A stretch of DNA of 64,000 bases from Ischnura elegans (lineage: Eukaryota; Arthropoda; Insecta; Odonata; Coenagrionidae), in assembly GCF_921293095.1 (NCBI RefSeq), contig NC_060246.1, forward strand, positions 138,136,198 through 138,200,197. Direction: 5' to 3'. The notes beneath the pieces were generated by a model that was not told where the DNA came from, did no database searches, and saw only the letters and a list, made by a program, of their open reading frames with translations. How positions within the stretch are numbered: position 1 is the stretch's first letter; each line of letters opens with the position of its first letter. Position numbers and translations under genes: made by a program. Shown here piece by piece: positions 35,360-45,510 of the stretch.

Positions 35360-37463
35360 CCTGGGCGAGTCGAGCGGACGTCACAGAGATACCGAGAGGA
35401 GAGGATTGCTTCCGTGAGGCGAGGAATCAAACAACATCGAGTCCACGCAAAATTCACGATCCACAGCCAGAATTATCGGCTTCGATTGGAGGATGTTCTG
35501 TCAGAGCGGGTAAACTCTAAAGAGACATCTAGCATTTTCAGTGGGAATATTAAACGCATTGTCTGGGGATATTTTGTGGATTATCTCTACCAATGGGTTG
35601 TTGTTTACATATAATTGCTAAAATATATTTAAGTATCAACCATTTATTTTTCCTCAATAAGTTTGAGAAATGAACGGAATACTTTTACGCAAGAGCTTTA
35701 ACAGCTTATTTTTCAAAACATATTAGTTGACTTAATTTTTCAGCATAAGCAACGGTAATAATAAACATTCCATACAGTTTTAAATTATAATGTGTTATCC
35801 GTAAGCTAAAGATTCCAGGAGCATTAAGTTTCCCTAACAACACAGACATTTATATTACCTAGTGAAAATGAGCGTGCCTAATGTATTGAATTTATTTTAT
35901 GAATAACGTTGAGTTAGAGTGATTTTATTTTCAATTGAATGTGCCAACCATCATGCTGCATATTTCACAGATGCAATATATTAGAGTTCAGATTTTAAAT
36001 ATGGCATGATATCGACCTAAAAAGTCCTTTTCAAAAGGCATCAGATATACAATCGTTAAATAAAAGCCGTAGCTTATAGATAACTCGAAATGAGTCGGTC
36101 CTAACTTCGGGTTCCTTTTCATCCTCCTCTCATTATTTATAATATCTCTCCCCAAAAATATCAACCTAACATCTATCGCAGCGGGTATGACCTTGGTTGT
36201 CGGCCGCTTTCAGAAGTAACAAACTGCTTAGGTGCCGGAAGAATAATTATGTTTCATTCACGGAAATATTGAATACAAGCTTCAAAAATGACCTTAAACA
36301 GTGGCAATAAATAATGACATGGAAATATCCAAAACATAGATATTTCACACAACGCCATCCGGAATTTTCTCACGAGGTAAAATCAGCGTAAAGATTTACG
36401 CCACACTTAATGGAAATAATAACTCATTTTTTCAATTAGTTAAAAGAGTAAAATTCTGAATTTTGGCATCATGTATGCAAAAATATAGCTCATTAAACCG
36501 ACCCACTATCTACAGACACATACATATAGACACTGAGTAAAATCTATGGAAGAGCAATAGCATGATTTCATCCAACAGCAGAAATTAAAACTAACGATAT
36601 AACAATGAATTATCCAAAATAAGTGTAACAAAGTACGCATTTACAACTAATTGCAAAAATAGATTTCAAAATTGTAAAAATTATATCCACTGATACTATT
36701 TAGACTGATTCCTCCCAGAAATTATGCCGATTTAACATGCAATGGAATCACGTTACGTCTTCGCTGGTCCGGTTTACCGTACACATATTTTAAAAATTTG
36801 AAATAAATTTCTACCCATTTATATATTTTAATGTATTTTCATTAACTATTCTCAACGAAAATTCACTAATGGTAATAGTTACGATGACTTATTTTCTACA
36901 TTCAAGGCGGTGATAATTAAGGCTACTATCAAACGCATATGTATTATCCTATCTCCTGTTCTGCAACCGCACTTGTTGCAAGATCATTAGTATATACGCA
37001 TTCATTCTCAAATGCTCAAATATTGCTTCTTTAGAGATCCATTGCATCTAAAGATGCGTTCACAGTAGCTTTACTGGCCAAAACTAATCTTATTATGAAT
37101 TTTAACAAAACTAATCAGACCATTTTGACACAGAGCTTCAATCACAGCACGAATCAATCATGAAATTCATTTAAGAGGATTAAGACAGTTATTATGTTTC
37201 TCGATAGATAAAAGTTTCTTTATTGCTACTGCTTTATGTAGGGAGAATTTGAGCTTTTCTATACAAATGACAACCTTAAGTCGAATTATTACGTCATTTT
37301 GAGTTGTTTAGAACAGACGCTCTTTTTGAGTTTCCAACTCTATAGTTGCGGCAAGCTAAGTCAAGTTTAGTTGAAAGAGGGGATAACTAAAAGCCTCAAT
37401 TGAATGAGAACAATGGAGCAGCAGGGTTCTGGCGAAGACTTCCACGATGCGTAGAATGGTTTT

Positions 37464-37826
37464 TTAAAATGGTTTTCGAGTGCTTACCGCGTCAGTTGTA
37501 GTTAGTAGTCGGACTTCTAACGCAATACAATAAAGGACAGCTAGCCAATAAACAAGCCTTTTCTTCATCTCTTTACGAGTACCTACCTTATAAACCTTCT
37601 GGGAGGATTGCCTATTCGATAACATGGTGGTCGCTCGCCAATCGTTCGTTGGCATACACAAGCTGGCGACTCCGCCTAACACACACTCCGAGGTCGTGCA
37701 CTTTACGTCCTCCGCGTCCTTCCCTTTTCCTTCCTCGATTCCCAACAACCTCTCCACCAACATTTCCACTTCCCGAGACTTTATCCACTCTTTTATTTTG
37801 TTATTTTTTCCCCACAGGACCGTCAT
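37464..37826 (-). other. Unidentified 120-codon open frame in GC-richer block
   Basis: The minus-strand frame reads MTVLWGKNNKIKEWIKSREV near its start and contains GIEEGKGKDAEDVKC; it is lysine/glutamate-rich. I do not recognise the protein. It may be a relic of a retroelement, since about 40 bp near its 3' end (AACTACAACTGACGCGGTAA) recur in diverged form at 39237-39280 beside a hairpin insertion. Confidence 0.3.
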
Positions 37827-39044
37827 TACTCTCCGCTGTTCATACGGGAGTGTTCGGCCTTCGCAACTCAGCGGGTGCTCCGACGTACGTATTTATATTT
37901 TAGCGTTATCCAGTAAACGATAGGGATCTCATCCTCAGCGAACATATTCTTCAATGCGCGTCATAATCGAGAAAATTTCCCTTAAATCATACAGCCTGGT
38001 CTCCAGTATGGTCAGACCCGAGGCGGAACGAAAGATGGCCGGAGAAGACACATAAAAAAAAGTTTTCAGATGATAACTCACTCTCATCGAAGAGTTTATC
38101 CTGGAATCGAATGCAATATCGTCCCCAGTTACTACTGGTGTAACTCAGCGTAAACAAGGAAACAGATTCAATACATAATGCCGATTCCAGGAAAACACTC
38201 CATAAAATTTTAGAGGCGAAGATAATGCAGGTGAAGTAAAGAAACTTAACTGTTGATTTATTCCCTTGCATCCATTTCAGTTATATACATGCTTTACGAC
38301 CTTTGACGGCTAATATTATTGAGAACTTATCAGCTCTTTATCGGATACTGGGAATTTTATTCACAAGGAGCTTTCGATACGCAATGGATATTCATTTATT
38401 CAGGCACTCTATTGTTAACGTCGACGTATAACCAGAACCTAGCGTTTCATAATAGGAAGGAGACCGTTTACATCGAGTCCTTGGGGACTGGCTATTTCTC
38501 GAGACAAGAAATTGCGCACTGAGTCTAGGGATTACTTTCATTTCTAAGAGTATAATTTAAAATAATAATATGCTAGAGCATAAATAAGTTACTAAAGCAG
38601 TAGTAGGCCTAAATTTAACGCCTCAGAGAATAGGTGGTGAGCAGCATTGGACTTAAAAACCTAGTTAACAATGGGAGGAACTAATTACCATTAAAAGTCC
38701 ATTAACCAGCGGTGTTAATCACAAAAGCATGTGTCATTTAATTATGTAATTGGGGAAGAAAATGAAATTATCACATGTGATACATGAAATCTCAGGATTC
38801 TACGCTCAGCAGGAACTGGAGAACTTTCGGCCAAGTATTAGAAAATAATGCACGGAATCTAGAATCTAATAATTTAGTAGTTTCGGTCCGAGAATGAGTA
38901 CATTCCAAATAATTTAATGAAAACAATAAAATAATATAGTTGACCAGTGAAATATAGAATAACCAAAATTTTCAATTGAATGAAAACAGATAAACAGTAA
39001 GATTCAGATCAAGTCTTCCACGGATCATGGAAATGTCGACAGGC

Positions 39045-39236
39045 TTTTAGAGTGCGTGAAGAGTTCTCGGGATCGCCACCGGGTCAGGAACTGCATTAAT
39101 GCCGACGTTTCGATGGCCAAGTCAGATATCAAAACGTCGCCATTATGCAGTTCCTTACCCGGTGGCGATACCGATAACTTATCACGCAGTCTATTCCCTG
39201 GGAAAGCACTAAATCTTTCTTCACGATTTTAGAGTG
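39045..39236. repeat. 10-bp target-site duplication around foldback insertion
   Basis: TTTTAGAGTG at 39045-39054 and 39227-39236 exactly brackets the 172-bp insertion. Confidence 0.9.
39055..39226. mobile_element. 172-bp foldback insertion (hairpin family, copy 2)
   Basis: Shares GAGTTCTCGGGATCGCCACC arms and the GGGAAAGCACTAAATC TTTCTTCA tail with the insertion at 10011. Its hairpin loop is longer and carries GCCGACGTTTCGATGGCC and, in the other arm, AAAACGTCGCC. GCCGACGTTTCG is a familiar motif of Penelope-like element ends. It has a 10-bp target duplication and is non-coding. Confidence 0.85.
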
Positions 39237-39763
39237 TTCACTGCGTCAGTTGTACTAGTAACTTGTCGGGCTTCTGACCCGAAAAAGCTGGTGGAATTTC
39301 CGATGGCACCATTCTCTTTGGACTGCAAAAAGCGCACGACCAGCCGACAAACACGAAAGCATCGAATGGCATGATTATTGTCAATTTTAACCTTTGATAC
39401 GTATCATAGATAAATAGTGATATAAGCCTCAAAATATAGAACACAATTTTTCCACCAATTTCATTTTCAACCGATCATCAGCGATGTCATTGGTTAAGCA
39501 AATTTCATTTGAGCACTCGTTCTACACTGAAGAATCACTGGCCGCTTTTGTCTTAATCGTGAATCATATCCCCGTCAACTTAGCCGTTCCCCGGGAGAAA
39601 TTATGGTCGCCAAGGTCTCCGACACCACGATGAATGTCATGTTGCCCCGTCATCAATCTTTCAAATCAGCCCATCACATGAAAGCCTCAACAAATGCCAT
39701 AGCTAAAGGAGTCGTAGCATCCATAGAAGAAATGAATATACGAACTATTCACTTAAAAGAATT

Positions 39764-40995
39764 TTACAACAATGTAGTGTTTATGATTTTGGAGTATAGG
39801 TCATGATTTAAATTAAATACACTTTTTGCCAACGTTTCTGAGATTTATTCTCCTTCCTCAGGGCTCTTAATTATGATGAATGTTTACAAAGAAAATAAAG
39901 AAAATAAATTAATTAAGTGGTTACAAAAATTTTGAATACAATTGTGCAGTACAAATTCATTGGTAAATTAAAAATTGTGAACAGAATTAAACAACATACC
40001 TGTGATAGAAAATTTTCGTTACTAGGCTAATCATGGTTACTAATAAATATTGATTCATTTGTTAACAAATGGTATCTAAATTATACTAAACAATTCTAAT
40101 TTCGATGAATTAAATAATAATAAATTTTACTTAGGTGTTCGATGTCCGATCTTTTATTGCAACTGTTATTTGATTTTGATATGTAAAACATTTCTTTAAA
40201 TAATCTTTTCTTAAAATTATCTGAACAACTTACTAGAGTTTTCAAAAAATTAGATTATAAAATTGCACACAAAATTTCTAACACGCAAAGCAGACTTCTG
40301 TACACAAAAATAAAATCAGAAACCCCAAAAAAACTAAAAAGTAACATAATATACCACATACCATGCCTCGATTGTAATAGTTGTTACATTGGTCAAACTT
40401 CTCAATATTTAAAAAACCGAATATCCCAGCACAAATCATCAATAAAAAATAAAATCACTCTTTCTGCTCTTGCAAATCACAGTCTAGACTATAGCCATCA
40501 TTTTGATTTCGAGAACACCAAAATTTTAGACATAGAAACCAATTTTAAGAAAAGATTATTTAAAGAAATGTTTTACATATCAAAATCAAATAACAGTTGC
40601 AATAAAAGATCGGACATCGAACACCTAAGTAAAATTTATTATTATTTAATTCATCGAAATTAGAATTGTTTAGTATAATTTAGATACCATTTGTTAACAA
40701 ATGAATCAATATTTATTAGTAACCATGATTAGCCTAGTAACGAAAATTTTCTATCACAGGTATGTTGTTTAATTCTGTTCACAATTTTTAATTTACCAAT
40801 GAATTTGTACTGCACAATTGTATTCAAAAATTTTGTAACCACTTAATTAATTTATTTTCTTTATTTTCTTTGTAAACATTCATCATAATTAAGAGCCCTG
40901 AGGAAGGAGAATAAATCTCAGAAACGTTGGCAAAAAGTGTATTTAATTTAAATCATGACCTATACTCCAAAATCATAAACACTACATTGTTGTAA
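39764..40995 (+). mobile_element. Penelope-like element fragment with 455-bp inverted arms
   Basis: Left arm 39764-40218 and right arm 40541-40995 are equal-length (455 bp), apparently near-identical inverted copies flanking a 322-bp spacer. The spacer plus right arm encodes the C-terminus of a Penelope-like protein. The left arm is an inverted copy of the element's 3' end. Inverted or tandem terminal copies are known for Penelope-like elements. After the stop, CCTGAGGAAGGAGAATAAAT and AACGTTGGCAAAAAGTG resemble their typical 3' region. The reverse transcriptase domain is absent. Confidence 0.85.
40220..40663 (+). pseudogene. Penelope-like protein C-terminus, GIY-YIG-type endonuclease
   Basis: An open frame of about 147 codons ends at TAG 40661-40663. 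It contains IPCLDCNSCYIGQTSQYLKN followed by RISQHKSS, the cysteine-flanked YIGQT...R...H pattern of the endonuclease domain attached to Penelope reverse transcriptases. Downstream it has NHSLDYSHHFDF and IETNFKKRLFKEMFYI. It is 5'-truncated: no start codon and no reverse transcriptase, so it is a relic, though this portion is uninterrupted. The right 455-bp arm contains its last codons. Confidence 0.85.
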
Positions 40996-42527
40996 TAATA
41001 AGGAAGGTCAGGAGAAGAAACTGTATTCATAAAAGAATTTTCGAAACGCTCGCTATGATACGGCTGAGCACCGCAGAACTTGGTTTCGCCAACTGAGGGA
41101 TGCCTGTCGTCTCTGCCAATGCAGATCACAAAAAAGATACCAAGATCACCAGATTTCCAAATTTTCCTTTTGCACACAGTTTTTTTCCGTAAACGCAACG
41201 CCTTTTCACTTAAATAATTATTAGGAGGTGAAATAAAATTTTGACATAAAACTTATGCATTTATATTATAGTAGGGTAGTGTTGGTGTAGAGTTGCAGGA
41301 TAAAGCAGTTAGGTTCATAGGCAACATTGGACACCCGAGTAAAAACATTTTCCTCTCCTCCAAATTCATAGAACCTTCCTCTTAACTCCTTTGTTCCTCC
41401 CATCGACCTACCACTCTCACTATTTCTTATTCCATTCCTCCCCTACATGTGTTACTGAAACTAAAATTACTGCTAGAGGATCGATTTTTTTCGATCATTT
41501 TTTATCTTACTTGTTTATTACAAAATAAGACCAGCCCTCCATCGGTAAATCCTTTTGATAGCCATTTTCTGGATAATACCTTAGGTAGTTTTCAATTAAT
41601 TGCTTGGATGAATACATTTGATAATAATATACAAATTACTAATTATTCATTAGCAGAAAATTGTTAGAGAATAGTTTCGGCAGTTATGAATGAATTCTTA
41701 ACACACTACATACTCATAGTGTCCATTCAAATTAAATTTTTGATAAGGTGTCCATTTTCAAATTTGTCTCCCATTTGATGACCACTACGCAGGATGACAC
41801 CGAGTTGCGAATTAACTAATCCCGCATACAAGTACAATTTATAATTTAACGTGGAATCCTCTTAAAATATCGAGGTAAAATTCGTTGAAAACAAAATGAC
41901 TGGATTGGCATTAGCTGAAGACAATTTGGGAAGAGTTGATTCTCGTAATGGGCGCACTCTCCGGTTGGCAACACTGAGTTCTCCACTCGAGAAGAAGTGA
42001 TTTCCAGAAAGGCGACTAACCGTCTTCGTCCGTGGGCGCACGGTTCGCTCTTTCCAACATCTCTCGAGCCGGAGGAAGAGTGAACACGCGTCCCCTCCAC
42101 TCTCTCTCTCTCTCTCCACTCGGATGTGCCCCCGGTCGCAGCCGCGGTATTGGCAAAAGAAGGCGTGGGCGACGATTCCCAAGGCCGCCGCGGAAGTGGG
42201 GGGAGGCGCTCGATTCGTCGTCCGAAGACGTGTGTGTGTTTAGTGTTGGGGGAAGAAGGACTGTGTTCTGTGCTCTCCTCGCCCGATCACTTGACCATTC
42301 CGATCAGGGAAGAAGAGAACCACCAGGAGTGGACAGGAGAGACTGACTGGGAGGAGGTGTCCTTTGCATTCTGATTAATACGACATATTTTTCTATAATA
42401 ATGGAACCTCAATAGGTATTCTCTCTCCTTGGAATTTCCGAAAACTTTTTATTTCATGGTCAAAAAACTGGACAGCCGAGTAATTAATTATTTACGAAAA
42501 TTTCTTTAACTTATAGCCTGTATAGCA
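40996..42527. other. Non-coding stretch with a GC-rich island
   Basis: AT-rich until about 41990, then a GC-rich island (41990-42370) with a (CT)n tract at about 42102-42116 and overlapping open frames on both strands, none recognisable. Possible promoter or 5' untranslated exon; strand undecided. Confidence 0.35.
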
Positions 42528-42934
42528 TAGGGTGGCGCACGGGCCCGCCAGCTACCTGAACCGCGAGCGCCAGGGGGAGAAAAGGAACAGTGGCGCGGCG
42601 AGTGGGGAGGGTTTTGGAGGATAAACCCCACTCCCCCAGAGCTCAGAGAAATTTAAGTTTAATCTATTTTACTTAATTGGATCAGTGTTACTTATAGAAT
42701 AGTGTTAGGATTATTCAAATATCCCTCCGAAAGCCGTAAAACTCGTTATTTTGAACAATTTATCTTAAAATTTTCTGGAGGACGGCCCCCGCAACTCCTG
42801 CTTATCCTGGCGGGTATGCAATGCCCCCACACCCCAAAGTATTAGTTGCGCCTAAAACCCCCCTAGCCTTAATTTTTAGCTGCGCCCCTAGAAGGGACCG
42901 ACTCATGCAGCTGGCGGGCCCGTGCGCCACCCTA
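42528..42934. repeat. 26-bp perfect inverted repeat enclosing a nested MITE
   Basis: TAGGGTGGCGCACGGGCCCG plus CCAGCT at 42528-42553 is exactly complementary to 42909-42934. Removing the MITE between them leaves a hairpin element of roughly 100 bp. This suggests an older hairpin-type repeat into which a MITE later inserted. Confidence 0.85.
42588..42889 (+). mobile_element. MITE, CAGTGGCGCA family (copy 3)
   Basis: Begins CAGTGGCGCGGCGAGTGG and ends AGCTGCGCCCCT. It aligns with the copies at 2789 (same strand) and 10202 (inverted), including the internal AGAGCTCAGAGAAATTTAAG block. Flanks AGAAAAGGAA and AGAAGGGACC may be an eroded target duplication. Confidence 0.8.
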
Positions 42935-43719
42935 CGCTACTCAGACTATAGTTGCCATTACCTCCAATCAGCGGGATCATTGAACTCATTTCGATTACCC
43001 TCTTCTTCCTATGGATATCTTCCTTTACATCCTCCTTCGGAATAATTGTAAAAGCCAGGCAGTGTCTTTGCCGGGCCTCTTGGGTATGCAAAAGGTTTTA
43101 CCATTTGAATTTGAATATAGATTTAAAAAATATATTATTGAAACTTATGATGGTGAATATGTGTCTTTATCTTATTTAAATTAATATTGTTCTTGTTATT
43201 CCTGGCCCATCTCCAATAATAGCAAGACATTATTTAATTAAAGCTTATATTTAAATCAAGCATTATTTAAATATTATTCATCGAATTATCAATCACTATG
43301 ATCGTACAGACGTAAAAAACAAATATAAATACAGAGTTGAAACAAAGAGATACGTCAAAAAGTTGACATAAAGGCAAAAAAAATTCAGCGCCGGTGGAGT
43401 TTCTTTGTGTCCTAAATTTATTGTGACTTAGTGAATGTTTAAGACTTCACCTCTGACATTTAGATGCATCTCGATAAATTCACGGCCAAACTGACCAAAA
43501 TCTTTGACCAAGTTACATAACGTTCTCACCAAAATATAAAAACCCGAAAGGATGCATATGCCCAGCAAATTTATGAACAGGCTCTCAATTTCCGGAAAAT
43601 GAAGACCGAGTCAGCCGTTGAAACTTCGGCCGTGAATGACGATTGACTTGGCCGCACTTATTTGACCGCAAAGAATTCACTCAAATTGTGCGCCAGGAAA
43701 GACTTAATAGTATTCAAAT
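42935..43719. other. Non-coding stretch
   Basis: AT-rich with short frames only; no gene or element boundary recognised. Confidence 0.5.
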
Positions 43720-43947
43720 AAACGATTTATAATTTCTCCTGCTGAATACTATTGATGAATTCTTCTCGGGTTCTCAGCTAGGTTAATTCTGTCGTATAAG
43801 CCGACGTTTCGAGAGACGACTTGTCTCCCATCTTCAAGACCGTGCTACTCTTTGAAAGTCCAATTTCACACTCTAAAACGTCTAATTTCAAACGTCGGTT
43901 TATACGACAGAATTAACCTGGCTGAGAATTCGAGAAGAATTCATCAG
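43720..43947. mobile_element. 228-bp foldback insertion with Penelope-type motif
   Basis: Flanked by TAGTATTCAAAT at 43708-43719 and 43948-43959, a perfect 12-bp duplication. Inverted arms carry GAATTCTTCTCG, GGTTAATTCTGTCGTATAAG and CCGACGTTT, and a GACTTGTCTCCCATCTTCAA loop typical of Penelope-like element terminal sequence. No coding sequence. Different arm sequence from the 10011/39055 family but the same architecture. Confidence 0.83.
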
Positions 43948-43959
43948 TAGTATTCAAAT

Positions 43960-44965
43960 TCTGGACACAATAGTGGTTTTTAGTTAGAGCCCATCATGTC
44001 ACATTAATACCACCATTGTGTCCAATGATTATTGTCGCCACCGCGTATTTTTGTCGCTACTATTCCTTCGTTTCACCTCCATATGTAGTTACGCTTATTT
44101 TCCTTTACGCCACTGGCGATCATTGTAATTGAGCATTCAAATAATATTTTTTACATAAATATATGGTTTGATAACGTCTGAATTTGATAATCTATAGTAA
44201 AATTTGAAAAGGTTGTTCATTTGAATACCCGAGAGGTAAGATAAAGATCTCAGAAAGAGGTAAAAGAGGACTTCAAAGAAGCAACACCTCGAGAGGTTTT
44301 AGCTTTATGCGGCGGTAAAGCTCAAGTTATCGATTGCACGTGGTATGGACATAATTTCTATCACTATCCTTCCAATTGGTTCGTTTCCGTCACCTAGTTG
44401 TATTTTCACACGGAAACCTATTCAATGTGCAAGGGAAAATTTTTGCTAGATATAGATATTGATTTTTGGAGAAAATTGTGTACTAGCCACCGGTCGACTA
44501 TTTTAGTAATCATTCACAAGTGACAACTTTTCGCGAGGAAAAAGTCTATTATTAGTGAAATATGGATAGAAGTGAGGTATTCAGATGGAGAAGAGGAGGA
44601 AGAACGACAGCTGGAAAGATTAAGTGGCAGCGACATTCGAATCGGGGGGCAGCATATTATTTGGGGTCTGTCCCTTATAGTATCTTCTTGGCATTACATT
44701 ACCAAAGACTTGAAAGAGTAGTATCCACCGAACCGGCCCCACAACACCTTGAAGTAGACCGAGACCAAAGAGACATGGGATCCAATGTGGTCTTTCGCTC
44801 GATCCTAGAATCGCGTCATCATTCATGAATTCAATATTCGTATGCATGAGTTACCAGGAGAAAAAATTCACCTGGGCCGGGAATGAAAAATTTGTCAGCG
44901 TCCACCTTTATCTCAAATGTGAAAATGCTGCATAATTTTTTTGTTTTCAATTTAAGGAGAAACGA
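43960..44965. other. Non-coding stretch with a SINE fragment
   Basis: The segment 44858-44892 (GAGAAAAAATTCACCTGGGC, CGGGAATGAAA) matches the head of the SINE at 19585-19620. An 88-codon frame at 44562-44828 has no recognisable family. Otherwise nothing seen. Confidence 0.45.
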
Positions 44966-45510
44966 TTGACCTCACTATTATTTGAAATGTCATGTGTACA
45001 GGCGGAATGCAGTGGATATAGCGTTGAATTATTAATCGAAGGGCGACGTCAAGTGCGATGTGGCTATGAAAAAGAAACTAACATTAACATCCATCAGCAT
45101 AGCATCCGTCTGCTGCCGATTCTGCCAATCCTATCTCGGCCAAACATGTCGATGTTTCAAACAACGGCAGGAAGAACACCGGAGGGCCACCAAGAAGAAA
45201 AAGCTCCACCTCTCTGCAATTTCTGGGCATGCGTGGACCGTAGCAACCCGCTCCCCCCGCGCTTGGACGAGCCTTCTCATGGAATCTACTCTTAAAACCC
45301 AAATACGACTTAAGCTAATCAGAGAATACCTGACTAAGAAACGACCGCTACTAACACCACTTCAGCGTATATATACAGGCCCATTTTACATCAAACTCCA
45401 CTTCTGACCTGAAGATGCTGGCGGGGTTCATGGCGAAACTTTCGTCGTCTGACATGAAACAACGCGGTGGAAACTCGGAAACCATGACATTGAGCATTAA
45501 AATGGTTCAA
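44966..45510 (+). pseudogene. Second Penelope-like element relic, GIY-YIG-type domain
   Basis: The frame through 45060-45407 contains SVCCRFCQSYLGQTCRCFKQ then RQEEHRRATKKKKLHLSAIS, the CxxC...YLGQT...R..EH pattern of Penelope-like endonucleases. Its stop is followed by CCTGAAGATGCTGGCGGGGT and GCGAAACTTTCGTCG, a typical Penelope-like 3' segment. It is distinct in sequence from the copy at 40220, so it is a different lineage. No reverse transcriptase is present upstream, so it is 5'-truncated. Confidence 0.8.

Larger units (their letters stand above)
33467..39054. other. Upstream intronic or intergenic DNA, no gene recognised
   Basis: Lies 5' of the first formin exon found, probably inside a long intron because that exon starts mid-codon. 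Notable parts are a GC-rich island at 35060-35420 with a plus-strand TATA-like motif, and a 37464-37900 block with a 120-codon minus frame of unknown type. No homology to the missing formin N-terminus was found. Confidence 0.45.
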
